DNA of 64,000 nt, from NCBI GenBank assembly GCA_012295275.1, contig CM022677.1, positions 8,235,630 through 8,299,629 of the forward strand, in the 5' to 3' direction. The notes under the pieces were generated by a model. That model saw nothing but the letters and a program-made list of their open reading frames with translations, did no database searches and was not told the origin of the DNA. Position numbers and translations under genes: made by a program. This stretch comes from Chrysomallon squamiferum. Lineage: Eukaryota > Mollusca > Gastropoda > Neomphalida > Peltospiridae. Positions within the stretch are counted from its first letter, which is position 1. Each line of letters starts with the position of its first letter. Of this stretch, positions 23,931 through 33,699 are shown one piece after another.

Positions 23931-24349
23931 GTGTGGGTGTTTTCTTTGTTTGTTGTCAACAGAGGAAAACCCTGACAGTAAATACTTCATCCCAGATAGT
24001 TATGCTGGGACCTATAGCTTTTAATGATTTTTTATCTATTTCGAAATATATTTGTTTTCCAGTTTGATTTTTGTTCATTTTAGTTGTTTTGTAGATGATG
24101 TGTATTTGCGCTTCTAATAAATATCGATGTCTGTGGGTTTTTTTGTGAATCGCGATGGTGACTCGGTGTTCAATACGTTTTATTTTTTTCCTTTTTATTG
24201 TTTCCCAAATGTATCATAATATTATTTTAGATGTCATAATATGCAACAGTTTTTGCAGCCAGAAAATAACAAATGATCCCAAATAAATCCTATTTTACAA
24301 AACGATTTAAATCAAGATTGATTAAAAACAAATTACCAGATAATTTTCA
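23931..24349. other. Intergenic, possible LINE 5' flank
   Basis: No coding block supported. It could include the LINE 5' untranslated region, but nothing shows this directly. Confidence 0.5.
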
Positions 24350-24681
24350 TTTTTATTATTATATGTGTGTGTGTGTGTTTGCTATCTTCTGTCTTCTTGT
24401 TTCTTCTTTTCTTCTTGTTTTTTCTTATTCCTGTGTTTATTTATATTTGTTTTAATTTTTGTGTTTTCTTTAAAGTTATTTTTTTGTTTATTTTTTTTAT
24501 CCTATTTACCATGATTATTGTTGCTTCTTTTCTTTTACATTGCAATTTCTTCAAAATCTTCCTTTTCTTCTTGTGTGTACCTCTTGTCTGTGTTGATTTT
24601 CGGTTATTTTATTCATAAGCAAGATTTTTGTAATATACAATTTACTTACTATTTTTTTTTCTATATTTTTTCTTTCCACAG

Positions 24682-25110
24682 AACTGACATGGGTTTCACA
24701 TCAATGAAAAAGAAACAGCAGTCAGCACCAAAAACACCAGTACCACCATTAGAGCTGAGACAAACTGACATCACCACACCAACCACTGAAAACTCAAACT
24801 CCTGTCCAAGAAACATCCAGACACACTAGAAAAGAAACCAGAAACACCACCACCCATTCCTGAGGTATTTCAGTAAAAATAATGTCTAAGAAAGAAAGTG
24901 AACAAACTGCTGAAACAACTCTGACAAAAGAAAAGAAATTAGTTTCAAAACTTTCTTTCAGTAAGGGTGACAGCGTGGAAGATATGCATCCACACACACA
25001 GAACAAGTTTGATCATTTTTGTTGAAAGCAGCCAGACCAAGACTTAAACTGACACAAGCTTTACAACTTAGTCACTTAGTCAGATATTAAAAACTTAAAA
25101 AAATATTCAG
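24682..25110 (+). pseudogene. Exon M3, copy A
   Basis: Acceptor TTTCTTTCCACAG precedes AACTGACATGGG, and donor ATTCAG/GTGAAC lies at 25110/25111. The frame reads MGFTSMKKKQQSAPKT, PVPPLELRQTDITTPTTENS, then a frameshift to CPRNIQTH and a stop. In the original frame VKIMSKKESEQTAETTLTKE follows. Compared with copy B (58932-59398) it has a small deletion near 24835 and another of about 30 bp near 25015, so it is dead. The protein segment is Ser/Thr/Pro/Lys-rich and looks disordered, ending in a helical LLKAARPRLKL block. Not recognised. Confidence 0.6.
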
Positions 25111-25214
25111 GTGAACATGTCTGTAAATATGTCTTAGTCTATCTGTCTGTTTCTCTCTCTGTCTGCCTCCCTATTTATTTATTTTATTTTTATGTCTGCT
25201 TTTCTGTTTGTGTG

Positions 25215-25530
25215 TATTTCTTTCCTTGAAAATGTTCAGATAAATATGTTTGTCTTTCTGAAAATCTGTTTATATATTTATGTCTCTACTTACTATATAC
25301 TTATATGTTTGTCTGTGTGTATTTCTTTCTGAGAATCTGTCTATATACCTATGTCTGTACTTACTATATACTTATATGTTTGTCTATGTGTATTTCTGAG
25401 AATCTGTCTATATACCTATGTCTGTACTTACTGGATACTTATATGTTTGTCTGTGTCTATTTCTTTCTGAGAATCTCTCTGTTTACCTGTGTCTCTACTT
25501 AATATATACTCATCTGTTTGTCCTTCTGTA
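25215..25530. repeat. 67-71-bp tandem repeat
   Basis: About four copies of a CTGT/TATA-rich unit containing ACTTATATGTTTGTCTGTGT and GAGAATCTGTCTATATACC. Unit starts fall at about 25292, 25363, 25430 and 25501. The minus-strand relative near 58740 has roughly one copy, so this array is a local expansion within an intron. Confidence 0.85.
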
Positions 25531-26106
25531 TGTCAGTCTCTGTCTTCATAACATTTCTTATTTCTTCCTAATTAGCAAGTTTCTTTCTTTTCTTTATGAT
25601 TTTTAACAATTATTGTCTAAGTTGTAACAAAGTATAACAAAGAAAGAAAATATTATATATAATCTTTAAGTTCTCTTTTGATAATTCTGAATATAAATAG
25701 CTTAAGAATCAGTTATTTAAATAATTCTAAATTTATTTATAGTTTTAATTTATAAAAATGCTCTTAAAACAAGTTTTAGTAGACAGTTGATTATTTTTGT
25801 TTTATTTATTTTTATTTATTTATAAATCTTTCTATCTATCTTCTCTGTATCTATCTAATGTATGTATCTATCATTTATTTATTAATTTATTTATTTATTT
25901 ATTTATTTTATTATTATTTTTAATTTATTTAAAATATAATCATACAGAATTACATAATATTTGATATATAATATTGTTAATCTTTTTATTATTATATTTA
26001 ATATTACAACCTACTGAATCATTTAGTATTCTATATTTTCATTAATTATTAACACCTTTATTTTTGTTTATTTACTTATTTTTTAACTAGGTTTAGAATT
26101 TATCAT

Positions 26107-26216
26107 GAAACAGTCTTGGAATCCAGGCTTTCTGAGCTGTGTGTTTGGCAATGTGTTCTAACACAACAGTGATCTTCCTTAACCTCATCACCGATAAAAC
26201 AGACACTGAGAGTGCT
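26107..26216 (+). pseudogene. Exon S, copy B
   Basis: 110 nt matching exon S copy A. The donor CT/GTGAGT is intact, but the acceptor AG is changed to AT (TTTATCAT before GAAACAG), which should abolish splicing here. A TGA interrupts the AVCLAMCSNTTVIFL frame upstream, and the TGA of the other frame is shared with copy A. Clearly a non-functional copy. Confidence 0.6.
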
Positions 26217-26224
26217 GTGAGTAA

Positions 26225-26345
26225 TCTTAATTATAACTGTTACAAAATATTTTATAACAATAATAATAATAATAATAATAGTAGTAAATAATAATAGTAC
26301 TACTACTACTACTACAACTAATAATAATAGAGATAATTACTACTA
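26225..26345. repeat. (AAT)n / (CTA)n tracts
   Basis: Short AAT and CTA microsatellites between exon S copy B and the large minisatellite. The same AAT tract follows exon S copy A, so it predates the duplication. Confidence 0.8.
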
Positions 26346-26536
26346 GACAGATAATAGTGAATGTGTGTGTGAGTGTATATCAGCAATAGTGATAATTACT
26401 TCTACACAGGTAATGTGTGTGTGTGTGTTTGTGTGAGTGTGTGTTTCAGCAATAATTGCTACTACTCTGTTAATAGTGTGTGTGTGTGAGTGTGTGTGTG
26501 TTTCAGCAATTGTGATAATTGCTACTACTCTGATAA

Positions 26537-26570
<34 letters not shown>

Positions 26571-26953
26571 CAGCAATAGTGTTAATTCCTACTACTAAGA
26601 TAAAATAGTCTGTGTTTATGAGTGAATCAGGAATAATGTAATTGCTACTCAGATAATAGTGTGTGTGTGTGTGTGTGTGTGTCTGTTTCAGTGAATCAGC
26701 AATAGTGTGTGAGTGAATCAGCTACTCAGATAATACTACTAATGATACAATAGTGTGTTTGTGAGTGAGTGTGTGTATATCAGCAATAGTGATAATTGCT
26801 ACTAATGATACAATAGTATGTTTGTGAGTGAGTGTGTATCAGCAATAGTGAAAGTTGCTACTACAGAGACAATTGTGTGTGAGTGAGTGTGTGTGTCAGA
26901 AATAGTGTTAATTGCTACTACTCTCATAATAGTGATAATTCCTACTCAGATAA

Positions 26954-26988
<35 letters not shown>

Positions 26989-29038
26989 TAAATAGTGATA
27001 ATTGCTATTCAGATAATGAGAATGTGTGAGTGAATCAGCAGTACTGATAATTGCTACTCAGATGAGTGAATGTGTGAGTGTATCAGCAACAGTGGTTATT
27101 ACTACTCTTGTAATAGTGAGTGTGTGTGTGTGAGTGAGTGTGTGTTTCAGCAATAATTGCTACTACTCTGATAATAATGTGTGTGAGAGTGAGTGTGTGT
27201 TTCAGCAGTAATGATAATTGCTACTACTCAGCTAAAAGTGTGTGTGAGTGAGTATCAGAAATAGTGATAATTGCTACTCAGATAATAGTGTGTGTGTGTG
27301 TCTGAGATTAAGTGTGAGTATCAGCAACAGTGATAATTGCTGATAATAGTGTGTATGTGTGAGAGTTAGTGTATCAGTAATAGTGAGTGTGTGTATCAGC
27401 AATAGTGTTAATTGCTACTACTGATAATAGTGTGTGTGTGTGAGTGAGTGAGTGTATCAGCAATAGTGATAATTGCTACTACTCTGATAATAGTGTGTGT
27501 GTGAGTGAATCTGCAATAGTGATAATTGCTACTCAGAAATTAGTATGTGTGTATCAGCAATAGTGATAATTGCTACTACTCAGACAATAGTGTGTGTGTG
27601 TGAGTGTGTATCAGCAATAGTGAGTGATAATTGCTTCTACTCAGATAATCTGTGTGTGAGTGAATGAGCAATAGTGATAATTGCTACTCAGAAAGTAGTT
27701 TGTGTGTATCAGCAATAGTGATAATTCCTACTACTCAGATAATAGTGCATGTGTATAAGTGAGTGTGTGTGTATCAGAAATAGTGATAATTGCTACTACT
27801 CATAATAGTGTGTAGGTGAGTGAGTGTATCAGAAATAGTGATAATTTCTACTCAGATAATGTGAATCTGTGATGAATCAGCAATAATGATAATTGCTACT
27901 CAGATAATGTGAATGTGTGAGTGAATCAGCAATAGTGATAATAGCTACTCAGATAATAAATAATGGGTATGTGCGTGTGTGTGTGTGTGTGAGAGTGAGT
28001 GTCAGTGTATCAGCAGTAGTGATACTTTCTACTCAGATAATGGTGTGTATGTGTGAATGAGTTTGATTGTATCAGTGATACTGATAATTGCTACTCTGAT
28101 AATGTGTGAATGTGTGAGTATATCAGCAATAGTGTGTGAGTGAGTGAATCAGCAATAGTGATTATTGCTACTCAGGTAATGGTGTGTATGTGTGAGTGAG
28201 TTTGAGTTCATGAGCCATAGTTATAATTGCTACTACTCAGATGCTAATGTGTGTATATTAGCAATGGAGATAATTACTACTACTCAGATAATAGGTGTGT
28301 GTGTGAGTGTGTGTATCAACAATAGTGATAAGTGCTACTCAGATAATAGTATGTTTGTGAGTATGAGTGTATCAGTAATAGTGATAATTGCTACTACTCA
28401 GATAATGTGTGTGTCAGCAATAGTCATAATTGATTGTCAGATAATTTGTGTGTGAGTGAATCAGCAATAGCGATACTTTCTACTTAGATAATGTGTTTAT
28501 GTGTGAGTGAATCAGCAATAGTGATAACTGACAATCAGGCAATGTGTGTGTGTTAATTGCGACTACTGTCATAAAAATGTGAAATGGTGATAATTCCTAC
28601 TCAGGTAATAATGTGTTTGTGTGTGTATATCATCAATAGTGATAATTGCTACTCCGATAATGAGAATGTGTGAGTGAATCAGCAATAGTGATAATTGCTA
28701 CTCAGATAATAGTGTGTGTAAATGAGTGTGTGTATCAGCAATAATGATAATTGTTACTACTCTGATAATAGTGTGTGTGTGTGTGTGTGTGTGAGTGAGT
28801 GTATCAGCAATAGTTATAATTGCTACTACTCTGATATTAGTGAGTGTGTATGTGTGAGTGAGTGTGTGTTTCAGAAATAATTGCTACTACTGATAATTGT
28901 GTGTGTGTGTATGAGTGAATGAGTTTATCAGCAATAGTGATAATTGCTACTACTCAGATAATAGTGTGTGTATGTGTGTGAGCGAGTGTGTTTGTATCAG
29001 CAATAGTGTAAATTGTTAATGTGTGCATGTGCGTGTTT
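26340..29038. repeat. Large TG-rich minisatellite, hairpin-forming unit
   Basis: About 2.7 kb of a variable unit of roughly 50-70 bp: (GT)n, GAGTGAGTGT, ATCAGCAATAGTGATAATTG, CTACTACTCAGATAATAGT. Each unit contains the inverted pair AGCAAT...ATTGCT with a 7-base loop. Copies vary mostly in GT tract length and in one versus two CTA triplets. No gene. The array resumes after the inserted transposon, at about 29880-30060. Confidence 0.93.
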
Positions 29039-29039
29039 G

Positions 29040-29782
29040 GTGTCATCCCATCTTGTCAAATCCCATTTTGCCAAAATTAATACAGAAATAACAACGTGAC
29101 TCTACCTCGCTGCTGAATGGGTTAATCCAACGTGGTAAATGTATTATTTGTTGTGTGTCTTGTGTGATCATTTATTTCTTGAAAATCTGTTAATGCTCCT
29201 TTGTTTCACAAATTATTTTTTTTAGGTTATTAATCAATCTTCTCTGTCAGTTAAAAACAGTCAAATCTTGTGCCTATGTTTTTTGGAAAATTGGTTAATC
29301 TTCCTTTGTTTTACATAGTTTTCTTTAACCTGTTGATCAAATTTTCCTTGGCTTGTTTAACATTTTAAGTTGCATCCCGTGATGTTCTTCTCTTGCCCTG
29401 GTTTGTGGAACAAGTTTTACATTGTGCATGGATTCTTTGTTTCCCTCTCGTGTTTGTGTCGTTGCCAGGTTCCATTCAAGGCTCAACAGAGCTCTTCCCC
29501 ACCAGCACCCCAACATCTACAAGTTTGTAGACCTCATCATCTCAAGAGACAGTTGTAGCCTGGAGCCAAGACACCTCTCCAGTACCTCCATGTAGTTGTA
29601 CACCTTGTGAAACTTGAACTTCGTGTATCTGAACACAGTGTCCCTGTATATAGTGCTTGAACTCTGAATAATACTATCTCTGAACATAGTGCTTGAATAT
29701 TAAATACACAAATACACAAATTCAACTTGTTTTGTTATTCCTCTGTGGCCGGTACATGGGATTTGACAGGATGGGATGACAC
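29040..29782 (+). mobile_element. MULE-like DNA transposon remnant with terminal inverted repeats
   Basis: The ends are a 26-bp inverted pair with one mismatch: GTGTCATCCCATC... at 29040-29065 and its reverse complement at 29757-29782. Inside, after an acceptor-like TTGCCAG, the plus strand reads FHSRLNRALPHQHPNIYKFV and continues as DLI to a TAG at 29593. This resembles the C-terminal part of animal Mutator-like (MULE) transposases, where an H-x-x-LN-x3-x2-HPN-[IL]-[WY] block follows the catalytic domain. Only the last 42 codons survive. It interrupts the minisatellite, and no 9-bp target duplication is evident. Confidence 0.75.
29470..29595 (+). pseudogene. MULE transposase C-terminal fragment
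   Basis: A 42-codon open stretch inside the element, FHSRLNRALPHQHPN, then IYKFVDLIISRDSCSLEPRH and a stop. The 5' side has the sequence GTTGCCAG, so this may have been a last exon. The catalytic DDE region is absent. Confidence 0.6.
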
Positions 29783-29879
29783 TCAACCCTGTGGCCTAGT
29801 CCACTGTCTTATTTGAGTACCGTGAATGGGATTAGTGATTTATTTATGTCTTCCACAAGATGGAATAGAACCATGTGTT
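29783..29879. other. Unique spacer between transposon and resumed minisatellite
   Basis: About 95 bp that belongs neither to the terminal-repeat-bounded element nor to the minisatellite unit. It may be part of a larger insertion or a filler from repair. Confidence 0.5.
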
Positions 29880-30070
29880 TGTGTGTGAGAGAGCGTGTGT
29901 ATCAGCAATAGTGATTATTGCTACTCAGGTAATGTGTTTGTGTGTGGGGGTGAATGTGAGTTTATGAGCAAAAGTTATCATTGCTACTCAGATAATAGTG
30001 TGTGTGTGAGTGAGTGTGTATCAGCAATAGTGATAACTTCTACTCTGATAATGTATGTGGGTGTATGTTA
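29880..30070. repeat. Minisatellite, resumed
   Basis: GT-rich units with ATCAGCAATAGTGAT and GCTACTCAGATAAT identical in type to 26340-29038, showing that the 29.0-29.9 kb block is an insertion. Confidence 0.9.
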
Positions 30071-30357
30071 AGAAGTATTTGGTTATCAGTTTACATTCAA
30101 ATGCTGTGTACAAAATTATCAGGCCTGTTTTATTTAAATTTAAGATTCAGACAGATGGTAAGCTTGACATAATAAATTATTTTTATATTTTTCAGTTAAA
30201 AAAATGCTAATTTTTATAAAATTAAATTATATTTTAATACAAAATAATCAGCACAAAAAATATCAGCAGCAATATGTAATGTGGTGGTGATAGTAGCAAC
30301 TATGATGTTGTAATAGTAGCACCAGCATCAGCAGTAGTAATAAATAAATAAATAAAT

Positions 30358-30432
30358 AGTCTAAACCTAACCCTTACCCTAGTCCTAACCCTAACACTAG
30401 TCCTTACCCTAACTCTAACCTAAGCTAACACA
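30358..30432. repeat. Degenerate telomere-like (CCCTAA)n tract
   Basis: CCTAACCCTTACCCTAGTCC, then TAACCCTAACACTAG and so on: about ten hexamers close to CCCTAA, the complement of the TTAGGG telomere repeat of most animals. Short and diverged, so an interstitial relic. Confidence 0.75.
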
Positions 30433-30546
30433 ATGGTAGAAATAAGAAAAAACAAGGAATACTTAGTAAAAGGATTTATTATTGTTAATGCTGTTGTTGT
30501 GTTGTTTTCTTTTTAAATTATTTATATAAATTTAATTAATTTTAAG

Positions 30547-30654
30547 ATATTGCTGTCAAGAAGTCAGGGGAGAAAATAGAATCATCTTGCAGTTGTGTCC
30601 CTTCATTTGCAGACAGCTTCCTGATTAAACTGACAGTACTTGGAGGACATCCTG
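30547..30654 (+). other. Exon D (candidate)
   Basis: 108 nt between an acceptor (TTTTAAG) and a donor CCTG/GTAAAC. With one base carried from a previous exon it reads DIAVKKSGEKIESSCSCVPS, then FADSFLIKLTVLGGHPG. The base composition is clearly less AT-rich than its surroundings. It ends in phase 1, and the next candidate exon (30751) continues in phase with GA ATG to give Gly-Met. The protein family is not recognised. Confidence 0.5.
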
Positions 30655-30750
30655 GTAAACAGTTACAGTTATTTTTTATTTTAACATCTATATGGTTCTT
30701 ATTTATTGAAATTTGTCTTCTCATTTATTTATTTATTTATCTTCCTCTAG

Positions 30751-30842
30751 GAATGCTGGGTAATATGATGCGCTGTCCAGCCATTCTCACAGATAAAGGA
30801 AACAGTCAACTTCTGACACTGCAGCCATGTTGAAAAGTCATG
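30751..30842 (+). other. Exon E2 (candidate, frameshifted)
   Basis: Acceptor CTTCCTCTAG and donor ATG/GTGAGT bound 92 nt. In the phase set by exon D it reads MLGNMMRCPAILTDKGNSQL, then LTLQPC and TGA. In a second frame its 3' end reads TAAMLKSHD, joining exon E3 in phase (H-D-SKECIL). A one-base indel inside the exon would explain both, so the locus is either a pseudogene or carries a sequencing error. Confidence 0.5.
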
Positions 30843-30930
30843 GTGAGTGATTATATAGTATGTAGTAGTGCAGTAATAACAGTTCACAGCTATCTGTCTA
30901 TCTTTCTGTGTATCTATCTGTAAAAACAAA

Positions 30931-31032
<102 letters not shown>

Positions 31033-31083
31033 ATAATAATATAGAAGAGAACAGAAAGTGATGAAAGTATTTTAAATTTCTAG

Positions 31084-31169
31084 ACTCTAAGGAGTGTATT
31101 CTGTCTGTTGATGAATGGAACACTATCACTGGGGCCAAGAAAGATGGAGAAGTACCTACCTGGCTTCAG
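31084..31169 (+). other. Exon E3 (candidate)
   Basis: Acceptor TTTCTAG and donor CTTCAG/GTAATA bound 86 nt. Frame: SKECILSVDEWNTITGAKKD, then GEVPTWLQ. It ends in phase 0, matching exon E4. A second open frame exists (TLRSVFCLLMNG...), but the first has more protein-like composition and is phase-compatible on both sides. Unknown family. Confidence 0.55.
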
Positions 31170-31717
31170 GTAATAAACAAAGTATATGTATGTGCTGTAT
31201 TCTGTGTATGAAGATTTTAGTTTTTTTATTTGTGTGTACGGGTGTGTGTACGTAAATATATATATATGTATGTGTAATTTATGGATAAATGATTTTAAAA
31301 ATTATTACTATAACTACATTATTTTTATTAACTTTATTTTCTTTACAAATACATACACTGATTTTATTATAACAAATACACACACATACTTACAAATGTA
31401 TTTTGTTTGAATCTATGTATCTATTTACAAATAAAAGAACGAGAAAATAGTTATTAATGTAGTGTGTGTGTGTTTGTGTGTTTGTGTGTGTGTGTGTGTG
31501 TGAGAAAGAGAGAGGAGTGAGAGAAATTAATAAATAAGAAATTATTAACATGAAATAATATTTCTCATTACTTAACACATATATATCTCAACTTTTGCAT
31601 CCAGTTTCAATATCAACTTTTATATTCATTTCTAAAACTTTCCTTTCTTTTTAATGTAAAGAACAATATATTTCTTCTCACATATAAACAGTTGTTAAAA
31701 TCACACTTTCACTACAG

Positions 31718-31762
31718 CTAGCTGATCATCGTGCAAGGGCTGTGTATGCATTCAACCTGTCT
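31718..31762 (+). other. Possible small exon E3b
   Basis: After an acceptor TCACTACAG the frame reads LADHRARAVYAFNLS, in phase 0 with E3 and E4. The donor would be a weak TCT/GTCTAC just before a long CTA repeat, so exon status is doubtful. Confidence 0.25.
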
Positions 31763-31765
31763 GTC

Positions 31766-31950
31766 TACTACTACTACAACTACAACTACTACTACTACAA
31801 ACACTACTGCTGTTTCTGTTGCTGTTACAACTGCTATTCCTGCTCACCCTCCTCTCCTGCTACTACTACTGCTACTAAAATTACTACTAGTACTACTGCT
31901 ACAACTGCTACTACTACTATTACTACTACTATCACTACTACTACTGCTTG
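31766..31950. repeat. (CTA)n-rich trinucleotide repeat
   Basis: CTA/ACT/GCT triplets over about 180 bp with a CT-rich interruption near 31835-31860. It creates poly-Tyr, poly-Thr and poly-Leu frames that are not genes. Confidence 0.9.
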
Positions 31951-31960
31951 AATTTTCCAG

Positions 31961-32056
31961 GATCCAGTTACTTGTTCAAACAGTGGAATAGCATGGATAC
32001 TGATGTCTGATTGTGTATCTGTAGACAAGGCTATAGATTGCTACAACAGAGGAGAG
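31961..32056 (+). other. Exon E4 (candidate)
   Basis: Acceptor GAATTTTCCAG and donor GGAGAG/GTATTC bound 96 nt, exactly 32 codons: DPVTCSNSGIAWILMSDCVS, then VDKAIDCYNRGE. It starts and ends in phase 0 and follows E3. No stop, and composition unlike the surrounding AT-rich DNA. I see no convincing further exon within the next 1.5 kb. Confidence 0.55.
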
Positions 32057-32143
32057 GTATTCCATTTAAATCATCAGTGTTTGATTAATTATATATAAAT
32101 GTCATTTGGTTTACCTGATACTCACAGTATGTCAGCCTCTTGC

Positions 32144-32187
<44 letters not shown>

Positions 32188-33699
32188 TGTTACATCTACC
32201 TAATCCTATTAACTATATATCTATTTACTAGTGTATGTCTACAATAACCTGTCAGTCTGTCTGTCTGATTGTCTACATCATCAACCTATCTATCTACCCA
32301 ATATCTACCAGTCTCTAAATAATGTTACTTAATAAATTTATCTATGTACCTCTGTATTCTTTTATTTTATATTTGTCTATTTGTCTAACTTTCTGTCTGT
32401 CTGTAAGTCTGTGACTTTATGTAATTTAGTCTGTTTGTTTATCTATATATCTATCTATGTCTATATATATATATATATATGTAAACATATAATCTGTAAA
32501 TATCTGTTTTGGCAATTTTTTCTGTTAATATTTCTCCCAACTGTAACATTGTTCTTTAACACTAACAATGATTATTATGAATAATTAAAAAAAATGTGTT
32601 TATTGTTATCTACATATTTGGACAACCAGTGATAGTGTCAAGAATTAACATAAAAGTTTATGATGTTAAAATTACAGAACTGGAGACAAAAGTCAGGTAT
32701 AGTGATGATGTTAGTCTTTTTATTTCTGTCTCACTGTCTCTGATTTTCTCCTAGCCACTCTAATTCTCTCTTTCACTTTCCATCTTTCTTTCACTGTCTT
32801 TCCCTGTTCAGAATGTGTATATTCATAATTATGATACCTAGGTGTGTCTGTTGTACATCTGATTTAACAAAGTAGTTGGTTTTTGCTTTGATGCTCATGG
32901 GAAGGAAACTATATAAATATGTTTGTTTAATATCTATGATCTATTAAAACATTTATGTCTAAATTGCCGGTTTAATTCTCCTTATTTAACATTTCTTTTT
33001 ATGTCAAATTTCAGTCGTGAAGAACGTAACCACTGGTTTAATCTTAAAATTAGTCTCCCGCTTAACGATATCTCACTTAAGGAACGGAAGAACAAAAACG
33101 AATAATAATGACGAAAACGTAAAAAAACAACAAAAAAAAACAAACAAAAAAAACAGATCACCACTTAAATATGAGAATGAAAAGAAAAAGGAGCAAATTA
33201 AATAGCATAAAACAAAAAAACAAAAACAGCTGCTGTAGAGAAACGTACATCCTCACAAAGAATCAGCTGTTAGTCTACATGGAGTTTTTGCTTAAAATTA
33301 TTTTTTTTTATAGTCACTAAAATCGAGTTTTCCTGCGATGAAATTTCCAAGATCACCAGTGTTGTCAGATCTGTAATATTCACAAGAAAGCTCCTTGAAG
33401 TATTCCAAAACTGTCTTCTTTATTTTATATTTTATTCTCAACTTGTAAAAGTAACCGTCGCGACTTTAGAAGACTGTAATTATAAATAATAGATAGATAA
33501 TAAAATGTATCTCACGTTTCTCTGTCATATAGCCTTTTCTTTTTACAATATTTATTAATTAAAGAACATAGCACCACTTGATATTACGTTGCACATTTAA
33601 TTATCACTCTAATATGTTGTTTAAGTAATAGAAAACCACATTAATTTCTAGTGATCAAACCTTTTCACTCTAAAAACGTTTATATATAAAGAAGACTTT
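32057..33699. other. Intergenic or intronic; (TG)n at 32150-32184
   Basis: Short repeats (TG, TATC, TA) and A-rich stretches. A plus frame with SREERNHWFNLKISLPLNDI at about 33013-33075 follows an acceptor-like TTTCAG but has no support on its 3' side. Confidence 0.5.

Larger units (their letters stand above)
24350..26275 (+). repeat. Duplicated exon-bearing segment, copy 2
   Basis: Same-orientation relative of 17130-18480 (see that entry). In addition, 24660-25300 matches the reverse complement of about 58740-59410, through exon M3 and the following intron start (GTAAATATGTCTTAGTCTAT). This locus therefore joins the two families: it holds M3 and then S on the plus strand. Confidence 0.8.

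Noticed and set aside
23339-24067. Overlapping frames of 118-206 codons on both strands
   Set aside because: All arise from the 33-bp repeat, whose length is a multiple of three. No nonrepeat coding sequence supports them as genes by themselves.
26340-30070. CRISPR-like array
   Set aside because: The repeats are uneven, GT-rich and lack unique spacers. This is a eukaryotic minisatellite.
33013-33105. Possible exon SREERNHWFNLKISLP
   Set aside because: An acceptor-like AG is present but no donor, no second copy and A-rich decay immediately after.
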